Positions 9,990-20,615 of a stretch of 64,000 nucleotides of DNA are shown piece after piece. A program made the translations under genes and the position numbers. Origin of the DNA: Tritrichomonas musculus (Eukaryota > Parabasalia > Tritrichomonadida > Tritrichomonadidae); assembly GCA_039105265.1 (NCBI GenBank), contig JAPFFF010000015.1:1674001-1738000 (forward strand). Direction: 5' to 3'. Numbering within the stretch: position 1 is the stretch's first letter; each line of letters begins with the position of its first letter. The notes beneath the pieces are model-generated. The model saw only the letters and a list, made by a program, of their open reading frames with translations. It did no database searches and was not told where the DNA came from.

Positions 9990-12900
9990 ATGTCAGACAT
10001 TGTAGATAAAAACGATTTCGACTTTGAAGGAAAGTCAATTGCTACCGACAAAAACGATTCATCTAAATATTATATGAAACAATTATCGACTTCAATAAGA
10101 GATCCCAAAATTTTTACAACTATTCTATCATTAGACCACCCAGCTATAGGGAAAGTTAAGGGCTGCACCAAAGACGCCAAACCATGCATTTTTACAGAAT
10201 ATTTCCAAAATGGATCACTTCTTGATAACATCAAAGATATAACTGGTGGGAAATGGAGTGAATCACGCAAATACCAAGTAATTCTTGGGATTGCTTGCGG
10301 GATTGAGCAAATCCATAGTCACGGCATTTTTCATGGTAATCTAAAAACATCGAACATTATGCTAAATGAAAGCTTTGAACCAAAAATATGTGATTTTGGT
10401 CTTTCAACTAACTTTAATGAACAAAGAAGCGCATTTACAGCGCCAGAAATGTTTTCATCAGCAGATAATATTGGTCCTGAAACAGATGTATTTGCTTTTG
10501 GAATGATTTCTTATATTATTATATCAGAAAAACTTCCATTTAATGGAATGGGAAATAGAATGGTTTCAATTAAGATAAATTCTGGTGAAAGGCCTCAATT
10601 TCCATCAGGAACTAATCCTTCCTATCAAACACTAATTGAAAATTGTTGGGTGCAGCAAAAAGAAGATAGATACGATATACATAAAATAGTTGACCAACTT
10701 TTAAATGATCAAGGTTTCAAGAAAAAAGCTACAGATATCAATTCAATTGAGGATTATATTTCACAACTAAGTTCCTCTCGTCCTGAAGGATTTGCTAAAT
10801 CAGCTCCTGCTTCTAAGCCTGCACCACCTCCAAGCAAACCTGCACCACCGCAAAATAAGCCTGCACCCCCTCAAAATAAACCTGCACCCCCTCAAAATAA
10901 ACCTGCACCCCCTAAAAAAGCAGAAACTGAGCAAGTACCTGAATCAAATAACGTGGAAGAAGCACCTAAAGAATCTAACTCATCAAGCATTAAAAATAAG
11001 TTGGCAAAATTTGGTGCAATTCCAGTAATAGGAGCGCCAATGCCAATTAAGACAAAGCATGAAGAACCTGAAGCTGAGGCAGAAACGCAGCCTGAACCTG
11101 AAGAACAACCCGAACCAGAGCCAGAACCCGAACCCGAACCTCAAGAACAACCTGAACAAGATCAAGATCCTGATCATCAAGAAGAGCATCATGCTAAGAA
11201 GAAAAGGATTGTTAAAAAGAAAAAAATACATAAAAAGAAAGTTGAATCAGATGAACAATCTGATAATGAGCCAGAGCCAGAGCCAGAACCCGAACCAGAG
11301 CCAGAACCAGAACCCGAACCAGAGCCAGAACCAGAACCCGAACCAGAGCCTGAACCAGAACCCGAACCAGAGCCTGAGCCTGAAGCAACTCAGGAATCAA
11401 AATCAGAGCAAGATTCTGATCATCAAGAAGAACACCATCGTGGCAAAAAGAAAAGGATTGTTAAAAAGAAAAAAATACATAAAAAGAAAGCTGAATCAGA
11501 TGAGCAATCTGATAATGAGCCAGAACCAGAACCCGAACCAGAGCCTGAACCAGAGCCCGAGCCTGAACCAGAGCCCGAACCAGAGCCTGAACCAGAACCA
11601 GAGCAAGCAGAACCTCGCCGTCGTAAAAAGAAGAAAATCATAATAAAGAAAAAAGAGAAAAAGAAAGTTGAGTCTGATGAACAATCAAACTCTGATAATG
11701 AACAAGAGTCTGAGCCGAAACAAGAACCAGAACCTGAAATGCATAAAGAAGAAGAATCTCACCCTGAACCAATTAAACCAAAGCCCCCTGTGAACAAGCC
11801 CCCACCTCCCCCTAAAAAGCAAGAGCCTGTACAAGAACCAGAACAAGAAGAAGAATCGAAGCCAGAGCGTAATAGGCGACAAAGCATTAAAGATAGGATG
11901 GCTATGCTTGGCGCAGTGCCAATAATGGGAGCACCGATGCCAATTAAAAAGAAAGTTGAAGAACCCGAACCCGAACCTGAACCTGAACCTGAACCAGAGC
12001 CAGAACCCGAACCTGAACCTGAGCCAGAACCTGAACCAGAGCCAGAACCAGAACCTGAGCCAGAACCCGAACCCGAGCCAGAACCCGAGCCAGAACCTGA
12101 GCCAGAACCCGAACCAAAGAAAGAAGCAAAGCCTGTTAGTAAAATTGCTGCAATGCAAGCCAAATTTGGACAGCTGCCAATGGGAATGCCAATGCCACAA
12201 AAAAAGAAAGAAGAAATTGAACAAGAGTACCAAGAAGAACATGAAGTTGAAAATGAGTCTAGTGAACATCAAGAGACAGCAGAGAGCGAAAAGGAAACTG
12301 AATCTGACCAAGAAACTGAAACTGAGCAAGATCAGAAATCAGAATCAACTGAAACATCCAAAGAAGAAGAAAATGCAAAGCAGCTAATTGAACAAGTACC
12401 AAAATCGGATCTATCTGTTCCCCAAGCCCGAGTTAAATTTGGAACAAACAAAGATCCAAATTCAGCCAAGTCGGTCAATCTTGGTACTGAGCACTCGCAT
12501 AGAGGCCATATTGATCGTAGATCAACAACTCCAGGTAAAAAAGCTTTAGAAGGCCTCCCAGTAGATTCATTGAAAAATAAGTATAGTTCAGATGACTCTG
12601 ATATTTCCAAGAAGAAGAAATCTGGAAAGAATCAAAACAATGCTGCACCTGTCTATGTAGCAAAAGATCAAGAAGGTCAGAATAGGAAACTATTAGATCT
12701 TGCATATGCTGGCGATCCAGAAATTTGCCTCCGTGTAGCTCGAGAATATCACAATGGAACAAATGGTTTTCAAAAAGATGATAGTCTAGCACTTCGTTAT
12801 CTTGAAGTTGCCAAATATTATGAAATCGAAGGCTCATTTGACCTTGCTGGAGAAATGGATGAACAAGGAATAACAGAAAATGGTGCTGATCCTAGCCATC

Positions 12901-14426
12901 CCAGAATTAAAGAAGCCAGAGCTAATTATGAAAAAGCAGTCCAAAAGCATCATTCTGTTTACGCTATGTCACGATTAGCTGCTATTATTGATGATGACAA
13001 TGAAACCAAGATTAAACACATGAAAGGTGCTGCTTATGCAGGTGATCCTGATGCTCTCTATTTATACGCTAAATCCCTTCAATTTGGCTTATACGGTGTT
13101 AAACCAAACATTGTCAAAGCAAATGACTTTCTCAGAAGTGCTGTTCGCCAAGATCATATTCCATCAATGATTCAACTTGCTAGCAATTATTATGGTGGAT
13201 ATGGAGTTCCAAAGAATTTTTACAGAGCATTCGGTCTCTATAAGAAAGCCAGTGATTTAGATGACAAAGATGGTCAAGCCTTCATGGGATCTTTAATTAT
13301 GATGGGAAGAGGAACAACACTTCCCTACACGGAAGGAAAGAATATCCTTGAAAACCTTTATTTGAGAAAAGACTGCCCAATTGCCAAAGGTGTTTATTCA
13401 GCAGTGTGTGCTGGAGACAAAAATAGCTCCCTTGACACTGAACAAATTAAGAGTCTGCTTATTGAGAGCGCTGAAGGTGGCTATTCAGCAGCCTACAGAA
13501 ACCTTGCTCAATTTTATATAAATAAGAAAAGAAAGACTGCCCTTGAATATCTCAAGAGAGCTGCTGATGAATACTATATTCCAGCAATGCGCGAGTATGC
13601 TCAATTAGTCGAAGAAGACTATTTGAATCCAAACTCTGATGATGATAAGAAGAAATCAAAGAAAGACAAAAAAGATAAAAAGGATAAAAAGAAAGATAAG
13701 AAGAGTAAAGAAAGTTCAATCGAAGACGCAATTGAATACTATAAGAAAGCATCAGATGCTGGCGATATTGAAACGTACAAGAAATATAATGAACTTCTTA
13801 TTTTTGGACCAAACTCAGGCGCAACTTTGAAGAAAATGAAAGATAAAGATAAGGCCAAGTTTATCAATGATGCTATTACTCAAAAAGGAAACTCCTATGC
13901 GATGGTATTATATGCAAATTCAATCATCAAGACAGAACCAGAAGAAGGAGCTCATTACATGCAAAGTGCAGCTCAGCTTAAAGATCCTTATGGACTCTTT
14001 GGCTGGGCTCTATGCCTTTTCCGTGGAACTGGAACCAGCAAAGATACAAAACAAGGTTTGAAATTCCTCGATTTGAGCTTGAAAAAAGGTTGCACAACTG
14101 ATGGTGTAACCACATTAAGCGATGTTTTCTCAAGGCTTGAAAAGAATGACGATTGGGATACAATTAAGATGTTCGCTGAGGTTGGAATTCCTTATGGATA
14201 TTCAAATTGTTTGTATTACTATTATAAATCACTCATTCAAAGTGGCTCTTCTGATAAGAAGGTTATCGGCCAAAATGCAAGAGAATCAGCTTTGGCTGAT
14301 AATAATATTGATTATAAGAAAGAATTTGCTTCTTTGCTTGACAAAGGTCAGTATGTTAAGAAAGATAGCAATGAATCTACAAGAATTATCAAATTGGTTC
14401 AAAATCTAACTAATTCGGGAAAATGA
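9990..14426 (+). CDS. Kinase-like domain plus acidic PE repeats plus SEL1 repeats
   Basis: 1478 residues. Residues ~10-245 form a protein kinase fold: a possible ATP lysine in YYMKQ (K30), HGNLKTSN at 115-122, DFG at 135-137 and APE at 151-153. The HRD aspartate is Asn117 and no glycine-rich loop is visible, so it is probably a pseudokinase. Residues ~270-310 are proline-rich. Residues ~350-720 are long Glu-Pro repeat blocks alternating with Lys-rich [19 protein letters not shown] stretches. Three copies of a motif like [18 protein letters not shown] are spaced through this part. Residues ~900-1460 are SEL1-like helical repeats (A..Y.NG...A..Y...A pattern), a protein-binding solenoid, with a lysine-rich insert near 1225. 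This kinase/SEL1 pairing is common in trichomonads. A scaffold role in signalling is inference. The ATG at 9990 is supported by the initiator just upstream. Confidence 0.85.
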   Translation: MSDIVDKNDFDFEGKSIATDKNDSSKYYMKQLSTSIRDPKIFTTILSLDHPAIGKVKGCTKDAKPCIFTEYFQNGSLLDNIKDITGGKWSESRKYQVILGIACGIEQIHSHGIFHGNLKTSNIMLNESFEPKICDFGLSTNFNEQRSAFTAPEMFSSADNIGPETDVFAFGMISYIIISEKLPFNGMGNRMVSIKINSGERPQFPSGTNPSYQTLIENCWVQQKEDRYDIHKIVDQLLNDQGFKKKATDINSIEDYISQLSSSRPEGFAKSAPASKPAPPPSKPAPPQNKPAPPQNKPAPPQNKPAPPKKAETEQVPESNNVEEAPKESNSSSIKNKLAKFGAIPVIGAPMPIKTKHEEPEAEAETQPEPEEQPEPEPEPEPEPQEQPEQDQDPDHQEEHHAKKKRIVKKKKIHKKKVESDEQSDNEPEPEPEPEPEPEPEPEPEPEPEPEPEPEPEPEPEPEPEATQESKSEQDSDHQEEHHRGKKKRIVKKKKIHKKKAESDEQSDNEPEPEPEPEPEPEPEPEPEPEPEPEPEPEQAEPRRRKKKKIIIKKKEKKKVESDEQSNSDNEQESEPKQEPEPEMHKEEESHPEPIKPKPPVNKPPPPPKKQEPVQEPEQEEESKPERNRRQSIKDRMAMLGAVPIMGAPMPIKKKVEEPEPEPEPEPEPEPEPEPEPEPEPEPEPEPEPEPEPEPEPEPEPEPEPEPEPKKEAKPVSKIAAMQAKFGQLPMGMPMPQKKKEEIEQEYQEEHEVENESSEHQETAESEKETESDQETETEQDQKSESTETSKEEENAKQLIEQVPKSDLSVPQARVKFGTNKDPNSAKSVNLGTEHSHRGHIDRRSTTPGKKALEGLPVDSLKNKYSSDDSDISKKKKSGKNQNNAAPVYVAKDQEGQNRKLLDLAYAGDPEICLRVAREYHNGTNGFQKDDSLALRYLEVAKYYEIEGSFDLAGEMDEQGITENGADPSHPRIKEARANYEKAVQKHHSVYAMSRLAAIIDDDNETKIKHMKGAAYAGDPDALYLYAKSLQFGLYGVKPNIVKANDFLRSAVRQDHIPSMIQLASNYYGGYGVPKNFYRAFGLYKKASDLDDKDGQAFMGSLIMMGRGTTLPYTEGKNILENLYLRKDCPIAKGVYSAVCAGDKNSSLDTEQIKSLLIESAEGGYSAAYRNLAQFYINKKRKTALEYLKRAADEYYIPAMREYAQLVEEDYLNPNSDDDKKKSKKDKKDKKDKKKDKKSKESSIEDAIEYYKKASDAGDIETYKKYNELLIFGPNSGATLKKMKDKDKAKFINDAITQKGNSYAMVLYANSIIKTEPEEGAHYMQSAAQLKDPYGLFGWALCLFRGTGTSKDTKQGLKFLDLSLKKGCTTDGVTTLSDVFSRLEKNDDWDTIKMFAEVGIPYGYSNCLYYYYKSLIQSGSSDKKVIGQNARESALADNNIDYKKEFASLLDKGQYVKKDSNESTRIIKLVQNLTNSGK

Positions 14427-14605
14427 AATTTCTTAATATGTTTTTTCATTAGTTTAAATAATTTCTCTCTAGATTACTTTTTATTTTTATTTTTAAAAGC
14501 ATCCTGATAAAATTTTCAATAGGATCTTCATTTCAAATTGGTCCTTTTAACGTATATTTGACCATACATTGACCTTTAAAAGAATTCCTCCATATTTGAA
14601 ATTTC

Positions 14606-15407
14606 TTGTTAAGGACGTGGTAGGACCAAATATAATTTGAACTTTTTGTGTAAATATCTCCGTAAATAATTTGTTATTGTAATTCTAAAATATATTATTA
14701 TATTATATATTTGATATTTATTAAAACAAATCAATGATAAATGAGATCCCCTATGTATAAGAAAGAAAAGCTTCCAAATTAAAAATGACATTAAAATGAA
14801 TAGAACATCAGAATGACTTTATTAATCAAAAAATAAATGGTTTTTATTAAATATGTACCTGCTTGCTCACTTTTCCTATTGACCAAAATTACATAATTTG
14901 AAAAAAAATTTAATGATCATCAATATTCTGAAAAAATTTTGTTATATTTTTTTCTTAAATAGAATTTAATTTTGAAATAATTGTAAGTTTACTATTATAT
15001 TATTTATTGCATACCTTAATATTCAATTTTAATATAAAGAGATAAAAAAAGTGGTTTTAGCCAAATTCATAACTTTCAAATGAATAGAAGTATGCGAATT
15101 CAAAAATGTAGCAATTGAACTATTAATATATCAAAATTAATCATTTGATGAATATTTCCTATTGAGTATTTTTTTAATTCATTTACTTTTTTATTCAAAA
15201 ATTTATACTTCAATAGGTCCGATATCATAAAAATTGAATGAAAGCAAATTGTCTTCTGAGATAATTATTGAAATTATTGGTAAAATAGTATTATATATTT
15301 AAATGTTAATGCAATTTAATTGATAAAGTTTTGTGTTCATAAATATTAAATGAGATATTTTGCCTACAAAAATGAGATTATATTTGGTCCTACCACGTCC
15401 TTAACAA
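14606..15407. mobile_element. MITE-like element with 31-bp perfect inverted ends
   Basis: The left end TTGTTAAGGACGTGGTAGGA (to 14636) is perfectly repeated in reverse at 15377-15407. The 0.8-kb body has no coding capacity. No 8- or 9-bp direct duplication flanks it. If the true border is inside the palindromic TTGTTA/TAACAA, then TA flanks both sides (14610-14611 and 15402-15403), which would fit a mariner-type insertion. A non-autonomous DNA transposon is the best reading. Confidence 0.75.
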
Positions 15408-15528
15408 AAGCATATGTTTTTGCTTCAAAAGAAATTTTGAAATGAGGATTAGTACCAAAATAATGATCACAATTAGAAAAAGTAATGATCAATATATCAA
15501 TAATAAAGTATTTTATAAAGCCGAAAAG

Positions 15529-15993
15529 CTAAAACTCAGGCAGCTCTCTATACCGCTCTGCTAATTTCTTGGCGAGTATATTAACAGGGTGTGTTTCAAT
15601 GTCTTGGTAATTTCCAAATTTAGTCAAATCTTGTGAGAGAGTCATAAGACTTGAAGACAGTGAAACTGAATCTGGCTCATCCAACTTAATCGCTAACCTG
15701 CTGAACAGTATAAGCAAATTGCACAGCGTTTGTCGAGATCTAGCATCGAATTGAGGGCCCATGCAAAAATCACATAAACTCTTCAAGGTCTTCCAGTAAG
15801 ATAACGAGAATGCCACACGACTTAAGTGTGAAATTACAGAGATCTCATTCCTCTCAAGTAGAGCTGAGACATTCTTGTCGATTTGTCTAAAAGATTCAGC
15901 CCATTCTTCCGGAGTCGAATCGACCAATACAGAAAGTCTCGAAGGAAGAAATTCTAGGCCGTTTTGGGAGATAATATCATCCTCCTCTTCCAT
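15529..15993 (-). CDS. Hypothetical 154-residue protein
   Basis: Not recognised. The protein starts MEEEDDIISQNGLEFLP and looks all-helical, with leucine- and serine-rich helices through the middle (TLCNLLILFSRLA) and an acidic N-terminus. There is no signal peptide or membrane span. The base composition is clearly richer than the flanks, as for a real coding region. A TCATT initiator-like site sits 24 bases upstream of the ATG. The conventional codon content and promoter make it a credible small host gene. The helical character could suit a complex subunit, but this is only inference. Confidence 0.7.
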   Translation of the reverse strand: MEEEDDIISQNGLEFLPSRLSVLVDSTPEEWAESFRQIDKNVSALLERNEISVISHLSRVAFSLSYWKTLKSLCDFCMGPQFDARSRQTLCNLLILFSRLAIKLDEPDSVSLSSSLMTLSQDLTKFGNYQDIETHPVNILAKKLAERYRELPEF

Positions 15994-16014
15994 TTGATTG
16001 GCCCAAAATAAAAA

Positions 16015-16019
16015 AATGA
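16015..16019 (-). promoter_or_regulatory. Initiator-like TCATT for the 154-aa gene
   Basis: Reading on the minus strand the sequence is TTTCATTTTTTT. The predicted +1 lies about 24 bases before the ATG at 15993. Confidence 0.4.
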
Positions 16020-16529
16020 AATACCTAGTACAAAAAGTTGATTAATCAGTCCGTCACATTCAAAAAGTGAATTGGATTATATTGAGAATTAAAAAATTGA
16101 ATGAAAAAGTTATATTATAATTGAATTATTATATGGCCTCATCTTCCCAAAAGTAGATTTTCAATTTTGTTTGTGTCTTTTGAATTCTTTAGAAAATTAA
16201 CTCATAAATTTTGCTGTTCTTACAGACATCTAGGTAGTTTGGGCTTTGCTCGATGCCAACTAGACAATATGAAGCCTAGGTAGTAATATTTTTAACTTCT
16301 ATTGAAATAAATATGGAATTTTTTTTTCAAGAAGTGTGGCGTTTTGGGCAAGCATTTACTAATTCTTGTTAGACATGGATTCAGAAATCAATTAGAAACA
16401 ATTTTTGATCTCTCTTTTAGATCATCATTCTCACCCATTCAATTCATTCAAAAAATTCAATACGGAATTGAATATCAATTGAAAATTCAATTAACTCAAT
16501 AACCTCAATTTCAAAAAATACAGGTCTTT

Positions 16530-16572
<43 letters not shown>

Positions 16573-17154
16573 TATTATAATTTTCAGCAGTGTAATCTCA
16601 ATACAATTTGATATCTGAATAATCCTCTTCGAAAAATATTGAATAAACTGGTATTCAATTTCATTGAATTAAAAAAAAATCATTTCATTATTTGAAAAAG
16701 TCATTCAAATTTGAATAGTACGAGAGTTTGCGTGCTAGTTTATGATATCATTCCAAGTTTTTCCTAATAACTCGAAATTCTATTCCATCCATATTTTGAT
16801 AATAAAATGCTGATATCGATTTCATTATAAGTAGAAATAAGATTTTCTTTCTAAAATTTCTTTGAGAGTTTTGGACTCAGCATAATCATGATATTATTTT
16901 TGTTAGCCACAATTATCCAGTTGGCAAGCTTTCTGCTTGCTGATATAAGCTTTGTATATTGCTTTGTTCGGGGCATTTTATTTGATTTAAAAAAAACATT
17001 TTAAAAGGCAAATGAAATTTTAAAAAGGTCAAAAATTCACCAAAAAAAAAAAAAAAAAAGATTATTCAGTTAGATTATACAAAAATTTATTTTTTTTAGT
17101 CTTTACCTGGTGAAAAAAAATAAAATAACGAATGAAAGGCAATATTATATTTGC
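16020..17154. other. Intergenic with long A-runs
   Basis: About 1.1 kb with no credible gene. An uninterrupted A-run of about 38 bases lies near 16530-16567, and a second of about 16 near 17044. CCTAGGTAGT-like words recur near 16230 and 16275. It contains the 3' flank of the helicase gene. Confidence 0.6.
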
Positions 17155-18516
17155 TTACTGACCTTCAGCTTGATCTTTTGTAACAGATTCATTGGCATCT
17201 TTGAGAATTTCTGCAAAGTCAGCAGGAAGTTCATCAATCTTTGTATGATAGAAATTCTGAATATCATTTATCTGGTTCATTTCGCTTGTGTCACAAATAT
17301 TGATTGCAACACCTTTACGGCCATAACGACCCGAACGCCCAATCCTGTGCAAGTAGAGTTCAAGCGTTGTGGGTAATTCAAAGTTAATAACAAGAGTGAT
17401 TTGCTGAATATCAATACCTCTTCCGAGAAGGTCTGTTGCGATCAAAACTCTGGAACTTCCTGTTCTGAATTGCTTCATGATTTCTTCTCTTTCTTTTTGT
17501 TCTAAGCCACCATGAATAGCAGAAACTTCAAAGTTGGCTTCTTGGAAAGATTTTTGAAGGTAGTCAACTGTATCTTTCTTGTTTGCAAAAATAACAGCTT
17601 TCTGGATAGACAATTGACCATATATATCAAGAAGAGTAGGGAACTTGTATTCTGTTTTATCAACGTTAACAAAGAACTGTCTGATACCTTCTAATGTAAG
17701 TTGTTCTGCTTTAACAAGAATCTTAACTGGATCATGCATGAAGTTTTCCATTAAATTGAAGATTTGAAGAGGAATTGTAGCAGAGAATAATAAAATCTGG
17801 ATTTCTGGTTTTAAGAATGCGAAGATCTCCTGAACTTGGTTGATGAATCCTTCATCTAACAAGTTATCAGCTTCATCTAAGCAGACCATCTTCAAGTTTT
17901 CGCATCTTAAGAAGCCTTCTTCGATAAGAGCTAATGCTCTTCCTGGTGTAGCAATAATAATATGTGGAAGTTTAACTGCTTCTTCTTTTTGTTGTTGAAC
18001 GCTTGTACCACCCTTGAAAATGGAAATTTGAAGTCCTTTCATTCTCATGCCAATTTGCTTAAAGAAGCTGTATATCTGATCTGCGAGTTCTCTTGTTGGT
18101 GCAAGAACAAGGGCTTGTGTTGTTTGCTCTTCTGTAATTATATTTTGAAGAATTCCAATTGAGAAAGCGCCTGTTTTACCTGTTCCAGACTGTGCTTGAG
18201 CAATGACGTTACGGCCAAGTAAAATTGGTTTTATAGCAAGTGATTGAATCTCGGATGGGTGTTTAAAACCGTAGCTGAAAATGCCATGAAGTAAATCTGG
18301 TTTAAGATCCATTTGATCAAAGTCTTCTATGCGTTCTTCCCAGTTTGCTTCAAAATTGGGGTTATCTTGAGCTGGAGCTCTATTTCCATATCCTTGGTAA
18401 CGACCACGAGTACCACGGCCTCTGCCACCACCTCGGCCGCCTCTACCACCACCACGATTGCGATTGCGATTATATCCGTCATCATAACGGGGACGTCTGT
18501 TATCGTATTCACTCAT
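17155..18516 (-). CDS. eIF4A-family DEAD-box RNA helicase
   Basis: 453 residues. An ATP-dependent RNA helicase of the eIF4A family, which unwinds mRNA leaders for the initiation complex in the cytoplasm (or, for the eIF4AIII branch, acts in the exon junction complex). Motifs in order: Q motif around GFKHPSEIQ (83-91), motif I AQSGTGKT (108-115), Ia PTREL (140-144), PGR (191-193), II DEAD (214-217), III SAT (245-247), then HRIGRSGRYGRKG near 390-400. The C-terminus ends in the eIF4A-like IDELPADFAEIL segment plus a short tail. An arginine/glycine-rich N-terminal extension (about 1-48) is not usual for eIF4A and resembles RGG RNA-binding tails. The translation factor versus eIF4AIII assignment cannot be settled here. 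Confidence 0.93.
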   Translation of the reverse strand: MSEYDNRRPRYDDGYNRNRNRGGGRGGRGGGRGRGTRGRYQGYGNRAPAQDNPNFEANWEERIEDFDQMDLKPDLLHGIFSYGFKHPSEIQSLAIKPILLGRNVIAQAQSGTGKTGAFSIGILQNIITEEQTTQALVLAPTRELADQIYSFFKQIGMRMKGLQISIFKGGTSVQQQKEEAVKLPHIIIATPGRALALIEEGFLRCENLKMVCLDEADNLLDEGFINQVQEIFAFLKPEIQILLFSATIPLQIFNLMENFMHDPVKILVKAEQLTLEGIRQFFVNVDKTEYKFPTLLDIYGQLSIQKAVIFANKKDTVDYLQKSFQEANFEVSAIHGGLEQKEREEIMKQFRTGSSRVLIATDLLGRGIDIQQITLVINFELPTTLELYLHRIGRSGRYGRKGVAINICDTSEMNQINDIQNFYHTKIDELPADFAEILKDANESVTKDQAEGQ

Positions 18517-18917
18517 TTCTAAAAATAAGTTTCATCAAATTTTTTTGTGTGTTTTTCCGGTCGACCATAGAAACTTTTCAATATAACTTTCTTTTATGAC
18601 CAAAAATGTTTGAAAATTTAAAATAAATTTTACAATTCAAAATACTTATTAAAATTTTTTGACTTATTGAAATAATTATTTCTCTGCATACCGTTTATTA
18701 TTGTTTTAATTCAATATTTTGTTTTAATATTAATAATTTTGGTATATTTTGATCTTATTTATATTGATGAAGTTAACATTTTGTCAAAATATGAATAATT
18801 CTTTTATTTTTATTTGATTTGAAAAAGATAGATATGTTTTTATTTTTTAAGTAAAATAAAAATATTGAATAATTGTATCAATATATGGTCTGGCAAAATC
18901 ACAGAATATCATCCTAA
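18517..18917. other. Divergent intergenic region
   Basis: AT-rich spacer between the helicase (leftward) and the helical-repeat gene (rightward), so it must hold both promoters. A TATCATCC word lies 9 bases before the ATG at 18918 and is close to, but not a full match for, the TCA-type initiator. Confidence 0.5.
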
Positions 18918-20381
18918 ATGCAATTTTACAAGAATGAAGATGAATTTATGGTAATTCAAAGAACAAGTGATACAGATAGATTTAAAAACAGTGGTTTAAC
19001 ACGAGAAGAAAAAATGTATCTTCAAAAATCTAACGTTTTCGTTGCATATACAGAATTAAACGAAGCATTTGAACAAAATAATAAAATAGAAATTTGGAAA
19101 TCAATAACTAATCTAAAAGTATTACTCAGTTGTAAAAAAAAAGATGTATTTCCTCAATTAATACCTGAAAATAAACTTGAACTACTTATTAAAATATTTT
19201 TTATCTTTCAAGATAATGACATTAAGGAGTCAATGCTTGAACTCTTTAGCATTTTGATTACTTTAAGCGATAAAACAAACGATAATATGAGTATGATGAT
19301 CAATAATTCTTTTCTTCAGGTTGTCCTGAAATTCCGCGATGATATTCGAAATTTAAAAAAGCGATTAAAGATTGTTAATTTATATTTGGAAGTTGTTCAT
19401 TCATTAATATTATTTTGTGTTCGAAATGTTAATTCAAGTGACAGTGAAAACATTATTAAATGGATAGATTTTGATTTTATTATTAGTTTATTTGAATTGG
19501 TTCAAATTGGGATAGGAAATCAAGGGGAAAGAAAGCAATGGCTACGGTGTATCCGCAAATATTTAGAATATTATCAGCAAGCTAAAATTTCAATTAATTT
19601 TAATTTGTTTCCTAATTTTTTAAATTTATTCAAATCGTTACTAGATGAAAAATGCTTTGAATTGCACTATTATTCACGAGTGATTCTTACATTAACAAAA
19701 TTAATTGATTCTTATCCAGAGGAAGGATTAAATTGGGATGAATTTATAAAACTTGATTATCCAAGAATTCTTTTGGATTTCACAAAAGAAGAAGATTATG
19801 AAATAATTCGAATTGCATCAGATTGTATTATATCATGCACAAAGCATAAATTTTATGCTTTTGAATTTGAGATTGATAATATTTTTAATTCAGTTAAAGA
19901 ATTTGAATGTAGGAGTATGTATCAATCATTATTTTGTGCATATTGTATGGTTGCCTCAAATGTTGCATCATTAGTTGATGATTTTTTCACAAACAAAACA
20001 ATTGTATTTTTGCATGATATTTCCGATTATGCTTTTAAATTTAAAAAAGAAATTGCGATTTTTATAGCTCAAATGCTTGAATATGCAAATTCTGTGCATA
20101 TAACTTTTATTGTTGAAACATGTGAAATGCTTATTTTTCTATATCAAATTTATTTTGACTCGATGGATAATGAAATATTAACAGTAATATTACAATCTTT
20201 GCCAAAAATTGGTCATATTTTCACTTCACATTATTCATCTGAAGCTTTAACTCAGATTTTCTCTCAAATAGTACCAGAAAATTTCATTGAAATTTTAAAT
20301 CAAATTGATGATGAAAACATTTCTATGAGCTCCCAATTTATTTTGCAAAATTTTCCTTTTTTCTTTGGAGCATTCAATTAA
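18918..20381 (+). CDS. Hypothetical helical-repeat (armadillo/HEAT-like) protein
   Basis: 487 residues with no recognised catalytic motif. The sequence is almost wholly predicted helix, with recurring 40-residue helix pairs rich in Leu/Ile/Phe, as in armadillo or HEAT solenoids. The N-terminus (MQFYKNEDEFMVIQRTSD) is polar and contains the GLTREEKMYLQKSNVF region. It looks like the large trichomonad family of importin-like or ARM-like proteins, a fold inference only. No signal peptide or transmembrane segment. The first ATG at 18918 is close behind a TATCATCC word. Confidence 0.7.
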   Translation: MQFYKNEDEFMVIQRTSDTDRFKNSGLTREEKMYLQKSNVFVAYTELNEAFEQNNKIEIWKSITNLKVLLSCKKKDVFPQLIPENKLELLIKIFFIFQDNDIKESMLELFSILITLSDKTNDNMSMMINNSFLQVVLKFRDDIRNLKKRLKIVNLYLEVVHSLILFCVRNVNSSDSENIIKWIDFDFIISLFELVQIGIGNQGERKQWLRCIRKYLEYYQQAKISINFNLFPNFLNLFKSLLDEKCFELHYYSRVILTLTKLIDSYPEEGLNWDEFIKLDYPRILLDFTKEEDYEIIRIASDCIISCTKHKFYAFEFEIDNIFNSVKEFECRSMYQSLFCAYCMVASNVASLVDDFFTNKTIVFLHDISDYAFKFKKEIAIFIAQMLEYANSVHITFIVETCEMLIFLYQIYFDSMDNEILTVILQSLPKIGHIFTSHYSSEALTQIFSQIVPENFIEILNQIDDENISMSSQFILQNFPFFFGAFN

Positions 20382-20615
20382 TTATATTATAAAATCATTT
20401 GATTTATTTTCCGATGTAGAATATTTATAAATAATAAAGCATATTATTGTTTACTATTCGATTTTCATGATTTCTCTCTTTGATCACATCTCTATTGAAG
20501 ACAAGAAAAAAAAGCTGGATAATAAATATTATTAATAATTTGTTTTTTGAATTAAAGATTATTTATATATATAAAAATATACAGTAAAAACAAATAAATA
20601 ATATAAAATATATGA

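Noticed and set aside
10983-12387. Several overlapping ORFs in the acidic region of the SEL1-kinase gene
   Set aside because: The GAACCAGAGCC-type repeats keep other frames and the antisense strand open; they are shadows.
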